From Tritrichomonas musculus (Eukaryota > Parabasalia > Tritrichomonadida > Tritrichomonadidae): 64,000 bases of DNA. Made by a program: the position numbers and the translations under genes. The notes beneath the pieces are model-generated. The model made no database searches. It worked only from the letters and a program-made list of their open reading frames with translations, and had not been told where the DNA came from. Positions 31,881 through 41,235 of this stretch are shown one piece after another. The stretch's first letter is position 1. Every line of letters starts with the position of its first letter. The stretch spans positions 496,001 through 560,000 of the forward strand of contig JAPFFF010000059.1 of assembly GCA_039105265.1 (NCBI GenBank), in the 5' to 3' direction.

Positions 31881-31897
31881 TTTAAACTCTCGCGAAA

Positions 31898-34207
31898 ATG
31901 AATAAAACTCTTTCACAAGATACTGATGATTTAGAAAAATCTACAAATTTAAATGATGACAACTACGAAAATGATGATTTAATTTCATTTCAACTTGGTT
32001 CAAAATTAATTAATTTATATTATTCACATTTAACAAAATACTCCAAACGTATTCGTGATAAATATCTTTTTAACGATGTTATTGAGCAATTTCCACAAGA
32101 AATTCGCCAATTCCAAGAAGAATTTCAACTTTCATTAGAAAGCGTCTATAGTTTTTTCCAAATTTTACAAGAAAACGCCAACATCAAAGAAAATTTAATT
32201 TTACAATACAATCAGTGCGCTGATCTTCTTAAAATATCCAAATATTTAGAAATCAGAAAATTATATAAAGTAACAAAAGATTATATCAAAAGCCATACGT
32301 CCGATGTTGATTTTTCCATCCAGATAATTCAGCACGAAATTGATAAATTCAAAGAAACTGGCAAAACTGAATATGAAATCAACTCAGAAATAGAAGATAT
32401 ACTATCAACTCAAATCAAACAAAGTTTGTCAAATGAAAAATTTGCCGATTTGCCGATATCGATCATATACCGCATTGTTGAGAAGAGTTCATTCATCGGG
32501 CTGTCGAGTGATGATCTTTTTGACTTCATCAAAAAGTCAGTCAAAAAGTTTTACCTTTTGTTTCAATTTGTTGATGTGAAAAAACTGTCAGAAAACCGCC
32601 TCGTTGAAATCCTCGATCTTTATGAGAATATGGACAAAGATGGCCAGCAATACTTCAACTACCTGCCGTTCAATTTCAGCATATTCAAAGAAATGATGGG
32701 CAAGAAGACCGACCTCGAAGAGAGACTGGAATCGCAGCAAAGCAAAATGTGCGAATTCGAGGAGCAAGTCAAGCTGCTGCAGAAGCAATTCAGCGATTCA
32801 GAAGCGACGCAGAGAAGCAAAATCGACGAGTTTGAGCTGACAATCAAGAATTTGCAGAAGCAATTGGATGACTCGCGGCAAGCCAACGAGCAGCTTCAGA
32901 ATCAGCTGAAGACTTCGGAAGATGAAAAGTGCCAAATCACCCAGAAATTGGCAGATTCTGAAAAAGAGAAACAAGAAATCCAGGAAAAAATGAAAGAATA
33001 TCTTTCATCTATCAAAGGTGAAATTTCTGCCAGCGTGAAAAAAGGCCTTGTGGTCAGCGCGCGCATCTTATTGATATTGAAAGGCGGATCACTTGACGTT
33101 TCGAGGAGCAAGTACATCATCAGCGAGATTGGCGCGAAAACTATCGGCGCTAACGCGTATGTGAAGGGAGAAGCGATCACATCACTTGAGATGGACACGA
33201 TCGATTTCATCTGCAAGCCAGGCGCGTACTTCGTGCGGTGCATCGTTTTTGACACTGATGGAAGATCGGCTGAATTCGTGAGCAACAAAGTGGCAACGAG
33301 CGGGACGAGTGTCCTGCTTGGATACAATGGCAGGAAGCCTGCAGAATTTTCGCTTTACCGCGGCAAATACAAGCTTGAAGTCTGGGGAGCGAAGGGCGGA
33401 GACTCGGTTGGAACGAGAGCTACAGATGTGATAAGTAATTCAAACGGCCAAGGCGGTTTAGGCGGTTATTCACGAGGAACGCTGCAGTTGAACGAGAGCG
33501 AGAAAATATACGTTTTCGTCGGCGGCGCGGGCGGCCCTGGAGATTCGAGAGACGGTGAAGAAGCGATTGGCGGTTATCCCGATGGAGGCGGAACGAAAAC
33601 AGGCCACCGTCTCAGTGCCACCTGCGTCCCCGGGACGGGGGGTGGGTCGACATCGATTCGTGTCAGTAAGAGCAGCGACTACCACAGAGTGATCGTCGCA
33701 GGCGGCGGAGGTGGAGCAAGCGGAGACAGCTGCAAAACAAGCTCGGGCGGATTCGGCGGCGGCACGAGAGGCGGCTTCTGCCACTACGAAGACAGGTGGC
33801 TTGAACAGGGGGCAGGCACACAAACGGGCAGCACGTGCGGCAGAGGATACGGCGATGAAGGCGATCCAGGCGACTTTGGGAAGGGTGCAACAGGCAAGTA
33901 TAGGCAGGGCTGTGACTCTGGCGGCGGCGGTGGAGGCGGCTGGTACGGCGGCGGAAGTGGCGGTTATGGAAATTGCTGGCATTGTTCGAGCGGCGGTGGC
34001 GGTTCAGGCTGGATTTTCACCAGCGACAGCTTCAGCGCGTGGCGGTCAGGCGACCCATCCAAAGCGTCGAACTTCCTCCTCGGCAGCTCGTTCTACCTGT
34101 CAGATGCACAAACATTCGCAGGCAAAAACGAATTTCCGCGGCCAGACGGCAACGGAACCGAACAAGGTCATTCGGGCAACGGTTATGCTAAAATTACACC
34201 ACAGTAA
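31898..34207 (+). CDS. BTB/BACK-like, coiled-coil, Gly_rich domain protein
   Basis: 769 residues. Residues 1-265 are helical and BTB/BACK-like (LENRIPRE-type region; LSSDDLFDFIKKSVKKF). Residues ~265-370 are a coiled coil rich in Gln, Glu and Lys (LEERLESQQSKMCEFEEQVK). Residues ~370-480 form a beta-rich section. From ~485 to the end is a Gly_rich domain like the glycine-rich part of ALK/LTK receptors: KYKLEVWGAKGGDS, then many GGGGGGGWYGGGSGGYG tracts and cysteines. No signal peptide or membrane span is visible. Base composition changes sharply near 32450-32560: the 5' part is AT-rich, the rest GC-rich, within a single uninterrupted frame. The function is unknown; the coiled coil suggests oligomers. 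Confidence 0.88.
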   Translation: MNKTLSQDTDDLEKSTNLNDDNYENDDLISFQLGSKLINLYYSHLTKYSKRIRDKYLFNDVIEQFPQEIRQFQEEFQLSLESVYSFFQILQENANIKENLILQYNQCADLLKISKYLEIRKLYKVTKDYIKSHTSDVDFSIQIIQHEIDKFKETGKTEYEINSEIEDILSTQIKQSLSNEKFADLPISIIYRIVEKSSFIGLSSDDLFDFIKKSVKKFYLLFQFVDVKKLSENRLVEILDLYENMDKDGQQYFNYLPFNFSIFKEMMGKKTDLEERLESQQSKMCEFEEQVKLLQKQFSDSEATQRSKIDEFELTIKNLQKQLDDSRQANEQLQNQLKTSEDEKCQITQKLADSEKEKQEIQEKMKEYLSSIKGEISASVKKGLVVSARILLILKGGSLDVSRSKYIISEIGAKTIGANAYVKGEAITSLEMDTIDFICKPGAYFVRCIVFDTDGRSAEFVSNKVATSGTSVLLGYNGRKPAEFSLYRGKYKLEVWGAKGGDSVGTRATDVISNSNGQGGLGGYSRGTLQLNESEKIYVFVGGAGGPGDSRDGEEAIGGYPDGGGTKTGHRLSATCVPGTGGGSTSIRVSKSSDYHRVIVAGGGGGASGDSCKTSSGGFGGGTRGGFCHYEDRWLEQGAGTQTGSTCGRGYGDEGDPGDFGKGATGKYRQGCDSGGGGGGGWYGGGSGGYGNCWHCSSGGGGSGWIFTSDSFSAWRSGDPSKASNFLLGSSFYLSDAQTFAGKNEFPRPDGNGTEQGHSGNGYAKITPQ

Positions 34208-34445
34208 GCATCAATGGGCTTGCGAAAAGGTTGTCCCGTCAAAACCGTTTTGCCCGCCCCTGTTCGCACCCTTTATGAAAAAGTTTCTAAAAATAATGTT
34301 GCATTTATAATGATGATTAGTTAAACATTAGAAAACTTTTATTAGTTTGGAACAAAATTATGTTTAAATGTCACATTATATAAAATGTGATGGATAATTT
34401 ATTGTCATTTTTTTTTTTTTTTTGAACATCACTTTTAAATTTATA

Positions 34446-34900
34446 TCATTCGATGTCATCGATACTCAATAATTTAAAACGTAATCCATTATCTTTTCTG
34501 AAATAATGAACTTGTGAATTGTAATCTCCTTCTCGTTTATAATCATATGCGCCATATTCTACGAAAACACCATCATTTGGGTTTCTGCCATTTCCATTAA
34601 CGTTACTTGAAAAGAATGATGAAACCATTATTCTGGCAAACTGAGAATTTTCTGATTTTGCTCCCAAAGCTGTATAACAACAGAGACCTCATTAATCATT
34701 GTGTTTAATAATTCAACTTAGCATTCACATTTAAATCCATCAATAAGCAGAAAAGAAGCGTAGACCATCATATCCTAACATAAATTTATTCGAAGGTTGC
34801 ATAATTAAGCTAATTTGTTGATTGGTGTGCTCAACAACTTTTTTCTTTCATCGAGCATTTCTTGTGTGACTTCTCTGGGAACACTTTCGCTTGATCCCAT
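34446..34900 (-). pseudogene. Small gene with N-myristoylation-like start, broken
   Basis: From the ATG at 34900 the product begins MGSSESVPREVTQEMLDERK. It then breaks several times (stops and frame changes between ~34820 and 34670) and resumes as SENSQFARIMVSSFFSSNVN and KDNGLRFKLLSIDDIE to a stop at 34446. MGSSES fits the N-myristoylation pattern MGxxxS. The segment upstream of the ATG has TCATTTCATTTTCATTTCAG, which contains initiator-like TCATT. Family not recognised. Confidence 0.5.
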
Positions 34901-34977
34901 TTAACTGAAATGAAAATGAAATGACAAATCAAAGAAAATTATATCCAATTTGAAAAAAAAAAAAAAAAAAAAAAAAT

Positions 34978-35384
34978 TAACTGATCCCATATCAGTTGAA
35001 AGTGGTCCAATTGTAGATAAATTACAAACCTCAGGAATTGCAGCTACAACAGAAGTTGAATATAAAATGTCAATTAATACACTTTTAAATGGACTGGCTC
35101 ATTTTGGATGGTCAAAAAAAGATTATGAAGAGGTACATTATGAACCAATATTAGATACATATTGTCACAGAGATAGTAAAGATTTCGCTATTAAAGTTAT
35201 TAAAACTCTAGGTGCAAAAAGAATTAAAAAATCAGAAAGAATACGTACGTTCAGTAAAACATGCATTCCTGGAGATATTATTGATTCGATAGAAGACAAT
35301 GAAAATTGTATTAATTTAGAAGAAAGAATTCCAATTATTGGAAATGTGACTGGCATTATAAAAATATTTACAACAAAAGATTAA
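34978..35384 (+). pseudogene. C-terminal fragment of an unknown protein
   Basis: About 135 residues follow directly after a run of ~22 A (34954-34976) and have no ATG at their head. Readable motifs are DPISVESGPIVDKLQTSG, NTLLNGLAHFGWSKKDYEEV and INLEERIPIIGNVTGIIKIF. It looks like real coding sequence that has lost its 5' end. No family recognised. Confidence 0.5.
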
Positions 35385-35582
35385 TAAATTTTATTCTTGA
35401 AAATAAAAAATAAAAATATTTTAAATTCAGTTTTTACATTTAATATATCTTTGTATAAACATTGGCTGCATCTAAAACATTATCAAAGTTGAAATATTAT
35501 TATAATCATTGTTTATTTTTTATAGTATCATACTATTTGTAAATACGGGAATTTGTTGGCATCTGACTACATTAAAATTTTA

Positions 35583-35813
35583 AACATTAATGAAGGAGGA
35601 ATTGTAATTTTTTTTAATAAATCACATTCATTAAAAAACCCATTTCCAATATTTTTCATTGAAAGAATGAATCGTTATTTTTACAAGAGATCTACATCGA
35701 TTAAATGAACCTTCTCCAATTGATGTTATAAAATCAATTTCATTCTTTATTTCTGTTTGAGTCTCATATTCTGACTTTTTAGAATCAATTTTTTGATTTG
35801 CAATAAAAGCCAT
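35583..35813 (-). pseudogene. BspA-like LRR fragment
   Basis: From an ATG at 35813 the frame reads ITSIGEGSFNRCRSLVKITI, one LRR_5 unit. After a frame change near 35655 it continues as NGFFNECDLLKKITIPPS. Two repeat units only; no functional product likely. Confidence 0.65.
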
Positions 35814-35833
35814 AGACTTTTATTATAAAGAAA

Positions 35834-35870
35834 AAGGATTTATCTGTCGACGAAGGATTTATCTGTCGAC
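35834..35870. repeat. Short tandem duplication
   Basis: AAGGATTTATCTGTCGAC occurs twice, separated by one G. Confidence 0.85.
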
Positions 35871-37104
35871 ACAGACTAAATATTAAAGAAAAAGTCACTA
35901 TATTACAATTAAATGTTTTAAAAAACTTGAAAAAAAATCATCGAGTCGCAAGATTTCCCAAATAATGGAAATCGACGTCGACGCTGATTTTTGGATTATA
36001 TGATAGACATCAGTCGATTAAAACGCGTCTATACTATTATCCTTTTATAAGAAATAAAATATATTTTTTTCAACAAAAAAAATCAATTCTAATATAGAAA
36101 AAATTGAAAAAATGATATGAAAAATAAAAAGTGTGTTAAAAAAAATAAAAAAAATAAGTTTTAGCTTTTTCTTTATTTTTATATAAATATTGGTATATAT
36201 TACATATGAAAAAAATGAAAATATCAAAAAGAAATCTATTTTTAGCATTCTTTTATAAAAAACAATAAAAAAAAAACTATCGTTATTTATTGAAAATTGA
36301 GAAATTGATCGCAAAAATAAACGTGCTCTTTATTTATCAATAAGCACATCAGAGCAATATCTTAGCTGTAAAACAAAAAGAAACTAGATCTGAGGTCAGT
36401 ATTAAACAGCAAAGGAGCCATATTATAAGGTTATTCAATTATTCGCTTATTTGACGGATTTTAATCAAGAAATTAAAACGAAAAAATAGGTTCAAACAAA
36501 TATCTTATGCTATTAATTATTTATTCAAAAGTGATGAATCCAAATGTCAATAAGAAAATCGGAATATCAAAGAAAAGAAAAAATAAAAATCAATATAATC
36601 GGTCAAATCAGTAAACCTAAATGAAAACATACAGTAAAAGCATAGAATAGAGCAGGTATTTGATGTTTTATACTTAATTAAAAAATTTTTAACATTATAA
36701 TTTTTTTTTTTTTTATTTTTCTCATTATTTACCAAAAAAAAGCTATTATCTATTATCGTAATCATATATACACGAATTGATTCATGTTTTGTGTTGATAT
36801 TTAAACTTTTTTTTGTGATTTCGCAAAATATGTGTTTTTTTCTCCGAATAATCAGAAATTATTATCAATGTGGTATTTAAAAGATATTATACGTGATGAT
36901 TTTATAATTAATTATAGGAAATAAGAAGAATAATCTAATTTTTCTTAGTTTGAAATTTTGGCGGGATTTTTCATTCAAAAAAATGCATTTTTACATAAAA
37001 ATCTTTCTCATATATTTATTTTTTCTGCTTTTAAGTACTGCCAAATGATAGATATAAAAAAGTTATATTTATATAAAAAAATTCAGAAGATAATCTTAAC
37101 CACA
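35871..37104. other. Long AT-rich gene-free stretch
   Basis: About 1.2 kb with many A and T runs. Short open frames here are low-complexity and not supported as genes. Confidence 0.6.
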
Positions 37105-37545
37105 GAGCCAGAGTCGACATTTATTTCCTTCGTCGACGGTTTTTTCCGCCTTCTTTATATTTGGATGTTGTAAATTGTTTAATATTTCATATTCTAAATA
37201 AAGTTGTCTTATTAAATCTACACCGATTTCGATTTCTTCTTCTTCGTCTTTACTAAAATCATCATCATCAACATCTTCCCAAAATGTCTTTTTTTTGCTT
37301 TTTTGGTTTCATTTTCATTTCCTTGACTAACAACTGCATTGTTCAATAATTTCAAACACAGAAATCCTTTTTGTGTGAATATATTTCTGACTTTATATAC
37401 TGTGGATGTTGCACATGTTCCTAATTTCGTTTTTTTTATTAGGAGTTTGCCAATCATTTCTGTGTCTAAAATTTTGATTTTTCTTCTTGATGGTTGAAGT
37501 AGTGATATGATGGTTTCATTACTAGTTAGGTCGACAGGCTTTCTT
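37105..37545 (-). pseudogene. Kinase N-lobe remnant
   Basis: On the minus strand: SNETIISLLQPSRRKIKILD, then a glycine-loop-like LGTCATSTVYKVRNIF and the lysine strand GFLCLKLLN. After a frame change in an A-rich run near 37290 it continues with DDDDFSKDEEEEIEIGVD and the helix C pattern LYLEYEILNNLQHPNI. It then ends without the catalytic lobe. So the first half of a TKL-like kinase survives. Confidence 0.65.
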
Positions 37546-37623
37546 CATAAAATTTTATTTTTCTTTTAATCATTAAAATATTTTACATTTAAATTTTGTT
37601 ATGATCCAATAAAAGTTTAATTA

Positions 37624-37947
37624 TAGTCTACTGGAAAACCCCCCTACCAATGGAAACCCCCTACCATTTTTATTCACCTATTTTTGACCTTTAATGGTGG
37701 CAAAAAGTACGTTGGTGGAAAACCCACCTACCATTTTCTATTCAATTTTTCGATAAAAAAATTGAATAGATTGCATTTTTAAATACTAATATCTAAATAT
37801 AAAATAAACATTTATTAAATAATAATAATTATTTTATCAAATGAGCATTTTATCTATATGTATATATGATATTATGATTCTAACTCTTTTATATAGAGAT
37901 TTGGTAGGGAGGTTTTCCATTTGGTAGGGGGGTTTTACTCTAGACTA
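37624..37947. mobile_element. MITE with long inverted ends (CCCCCTACC family)
   Basis: 324 bp. The ends are inverted copies over ~45 bp: TAGTCTACTGGAAAACCCCC on the left and TTTACTCTAGACTA on the right. Each end carries the box ACCCCCTACCA twice. Flanking TA or TATA suggests a TA target, as for Tc1/mariner-like elements. Inside is GGTGGCAAAAAGTAC, whose reverse complement is shared with the element at 53704-54019. No coding frame. Confidence 0.7.
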
Positions 37948-38015
37948 TATTTTAATATTTTCTGTTAAAACTGCGATATGAATTGCAACTCTATGAAATA
38001 TTATAAAAACTTCTT

Positions 38016-38309
38016 ATTGCAACAAATTCTAATTTACAAACAATAGAATCATATGCATTTTCACCTACAAATATAAAAGAAGTCTTTATTCCATCTAAAG
38101 TTACAAAAATATGAGAGAATGCTTTTTGTTTTTGTAAAAAGATTCAAATTGTTGAAATTTCAGAAGAATCAAAATTGGAATCATTTCCAATGTCAGCTTT
38201 TAAAAAATGTCCAGAATTCATAATTATGATTCCATCATCATTAAAAAAATTAATTCTATATAAACACAATTTGAAATTACTTTTGAATTCAATTTTATTT
38301 TTATTATAA
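38016..38309 (+). pseudogene. BspA-like LRR fragment
   Basis: Plus-strand frame NSNLQTIESYAFSPTNIKEV, then an in-frame TGA, then ENAFCFCKKIQIVEISEESK and FKKCPEFIIMIPSSLKKL, ending at TAA near 38309. About four LRR units, same subfamily as the 25.2 kb remnant. Confidence 0.65.
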
Positions 38310-38468
38310 TAAATAAAATTAAAATATTTGGTATTTTAATATCAATTTTGTCATTTTATACCCGTAAATGTAAAACCGTTTTTTCAGATTAGCTCAAAAG
38401 TGACATTTGGAAAAGTATTCAAATTTCAATGTAAAATAATACTTTTATAAAAATAAAATAAATAAAAC

Positions 38469-40898
38469 CTAAACTGAAAGTTCATGTAAAGAATTGTTAC
38501 TATCTTCATCGTGGTAATATTCTTCGAATTCTTCTTGCTCTTCTTCTTGTTCTGATATTCTCACAATTTCCATAAATACACGTTCCAGAGAACTAGTTGA
38601 ACAGGTGAAATATTTATATCCGTTATTTTCATCTAGACCTTTTTCTAGCAACAAGAAGAGTGATGACATTTTAATTTTAGAAGCAGGAACAGAGTAAATT
38701 CTCGAAGCAGGCCTAGTTATATTCAAATTGGCATATGGCAATTCTTTACTAAAGAAATCGTTAATTTTTTTCGATGATTGATCAGAAGCATCATCGAGCA
38801 TTATGTCAATTTTGTATTCAGTTCCGAATTTCTGTGTCAAATATTGAGGTGTTCCAACGGTGTAAATGTTTCCTCTCACCATGATTGAAATGATGTCGCA
38901 CAAAAGCTCAGCCTCGCTTAAAATATGAGTGCAAAGCATGAATGTTTTTTCTCCTTTATGTTCGAGAATCATCTCTTGAACACAACGACAAGCAACAGGA
39001 TCGAGAAAAGCTGTTGGCTCATCAAGAAGGAGTAATTTTGAAGGACCAAAGAAACTCAATGCAATTGCAAATTTACGAACATCACCGCCACTTAGTTCAC
39101 GAATTGGAATATCTTGAAAATCAGTCAATTCCAGTTCTGAAATCAATGAATCTGTCAACTTTTTGGCTTCTTCGGGCTCTTTTTGGAAGATCCAAGAATA
39201 AATCTTGAAGTGTTCATTTGGTGTCAATTCATTCAGTAAATGCGTGTTGAATTGAGGACAAATTGAAATGACGGTTTTGTCTTTAATGTCTTCAATCGGT
39301 GTCCCGAATATTTCAATTGAACCGGCCGATTTAGGCAAAGCACCAGTGATCATTCGCATCAATGTTGTCTTTCCAGCACCATTTACACCCAAGAAGCCAA
39401 AGCAGGAGCCATTTTTAATACCAAGACAAACGTTGTTCACAGCAGGAATTGGCTTTCCAGCAGTATTAATGAACAAACGTGAAACGTCTTCAATTCGAAC
39501 AATCCAATCATGTGAATTATGGACTTCGTCTTCCATTTTCAATGTTTCTGGCGAGCTCTGACTTGATTCTTTCAACCTCTTGAAATAATCAGCATAACTC
39601 GTAAAGGAATGCTTTGCTGCTGCCCTTTCAATCCATTTCCGAGAGACTTCAATGATTGTCAACAAAATCGCATAGAGCGCAATGTCAACCCACTGCATAA
39701 TGAAGAATGGCCTCGATTCAGTATCTTTCCAATAGCCGGAAAAAGTTATCTTACGCAGACCTGTGTGCTGCATTATGTTATAAGTTCCTTGCTGAATTGA
39801 AATGTTGGGAATCAATGCATAAATCCAATTCAGCACTTTTTCAGCACTGACATCAATGTATGATGTCGTTTTAATTATCAACGTTAGAACCATGATAATG
39901 AAATTTGACAGCAATAAAATAATGAAGATTTGGCGGGGCCCAGTGGATGCATTATTGAAACAAAAAGAAAAACAATAAATAAACAATAGAAATGAAGGCC
40001 CTTGCATCACCAAAATCCACCAAAATGCAAATAAATTCTCATGAAAGGGCTCAATCCAGCCAAGATTAAAAAGTGCCCAGACTATCGTTGTGATAATGAC
40101 CCAGATGCCTAAATCTACAATAAAGGCTCCTAGCCAATAAGGTAAAATTTTTAATGTGCATTGAATCATATATGTTCGGACTTCACCTCGAATGTCCGAC
40201 ATTGGGGTTGTAATAACTATAAGAACAAATGTTAAAAGTCCAAAAATAAGAAATGTAGGACACATGGCTTGGAAAACCGAACTAACTCTGTTTTTGTTCA
40301 TACTGATAAAGTTAAAGTCGATACTGCTGGATGATGTCGCTTTGGAGCTTGTATCGTATTGTAATTCCCATAAGGCTTGCCCAAGAAGGACAAAAGAGTA
40401 TATTTCTCGGCGATATGGATATTCCATTTCATCATTTGTGGTCGCATTGGAGAAAATGATGATTTCTGCGGGTTCTTTGGTAAAATCTAATCCAAAGGGA
40501 ATTGAATAACTTAACTTCTTGTTTGATTGTAAATCATATAAGGTTTTTTGCATTTCAGAGGTAGATTCAAAATTTAAGAAGCTTGGATCTCTCCCCGTTT
40601 GATCAATAAAAATAGCTTTTACTTTTTGGATTATTTCGGAGGCTAATGGCTTGTCTTTATTGCCAATTACTACAAAATCATTAACTGGATGGGGATAACT
40701 ATTAAAAGTGACAGGATCTTTTTTGATAGAGTCTATTCCGATCATCATATAATAAACGGCGATTCCTAATGCTGATAAAAACAAAGTTACGCTAACTGAT
40801 ATAATAATTGATTTCCAAGAGCGCTTGAATGTAATATATCTTCTGTAAAGAACTGCTTTTAAATGATTTAAAGGGCATATATTGGCATTTTTTCCCAT
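38469..40898 (-). CDS. ABCA-like half transporter
   Basis: 809 residues with one membrane domain followed by one ATPase domain. A first span lies at about residues 28-50 (IIISVSVTLFLSALGIAVYY). After a large non-cytoplasmic loop, five or more spans fall between ~215 and 425. The nucleotide-binding domain has Walker A GVNGAGKTT near 501, signature LSGGDVRKF near 599, Walker B LLLLDEPTAFLD near 621 and the H-loop CTHI. The C-terminus is acidic. The single half unit must pair with another to work; family members move lipids or related molecules across membranes. The gene is divergent from a second ABCA-like half gene 337 bp away, an obvious partner candidate. Confidence 0.93.
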   Translation of the reverse strand: MGKNANICPLNHLKAVLYRRYITFKRSWKSIIISVSVTLFLSALGIAVYYMMIGIDSIKKDPVTFNSYPHPVNDFVVIGNKDKPLASEIIQKVKAIFIDQTGRDPSFLNFESTSEMQKTLYDLQSNKKLSYSIPFGLDFTKEPAEIIIFSNATTNDEMEYPYRREIYSFVLLGQALWELQYDTSSKATSSSSIDFNFISMNKNRVSSVFQAMCPTFLIFGLLTFVLIVITTPMSDIRGEVRTYMIQCTLKILPYWLGAFIVDLGIWVIITTIVWALFNLGWIEPFHENLFAFWWILVMQGPSFLLFIYCFSFCFNNASTGPRQIFIILLLSNFIIMVLTLIIKTTSYIDVSAEKVLNWIYALIPNISIQQGTYNIMQHTGLRKITFSGYWKDTESRPFFIMQWVDIALYAILLTIIEVSRKWIERAAAKHSFTSYADYFKRLKESSQSSPETLKMEDEVHNSHDWIVRIEDVSRLFINTAGKPIPAVNNVCLGIKNGSCFGFLGVNGAGKTTLMRMITGALPKSAGSIEIFGTPIEDIKDKTVISICPQFNTHLLNELTPNEHFKIYSWIFQKEPEEAKKLTDSLISELELTDFQDIPIRELSGGDVRKFAIALSFFGPSKLLLLDEPTAFLDPVACRCVQEMILEHKGEKTFMLCTHILSEAELLCDIISIMVRGNIYTVGTPQYLTQKFGTEYKIDIMLDDASDQSSKKINDFFSKELPYANLNITRPASRIYSVPASKIKMSSLFLLLEKGLDENNGYKYFTCSTSSLERVFMEIVRISEQEEEQEEFEEYYHDEDSNNSLHELSV

Positions 40899-41235
40899 GT
40901 TTATTTTATTTTTTTTTAGGTAATATTACTCCTCTTTTTATAATTTTTACAGGACGAAAAAATATTCAATTTTTGAGAAGATAATCCTTTCCAATAGATA
41001 TTTGTTTGGGCAAGTTTTTTGTTTTTCATTTTTGAAATAAAAAATTTCGAATATTATTTTAAAATTTTCTCTTCTAATTTTTCATTTTTATTAGAAATAA
41101 ATATATTTTTATAAATTCATATATAAATATAAGTTAAATTTTTAGTTATAATTATGCAAAATATTTATTTCATTGAGATAAAAACATTTTTTAATCAGAA
41201 TATCGATATAAAATAATCATTCAAATTATAATTTA
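40899..41235. promoter_or_regulatory. Shared divergent promoter region of the ABC pair
   Basis: 337 bp between two divergent ATGs. TCATTC at 41217-41222 (A at 41219) lies 17 nt before the plus-strand ATG and fits the trichomonad initiator. No clear initiator is visible for the minus-strand gene. Confidence 0.5.

Noticed and set aside
32588-34310. Long open frames antisense to or overlapping the Gly_rich gene
   Set aside because: They are shadows of GC- and glycine-rich coding sequence. The chosen frame alone gives recognisable domains.
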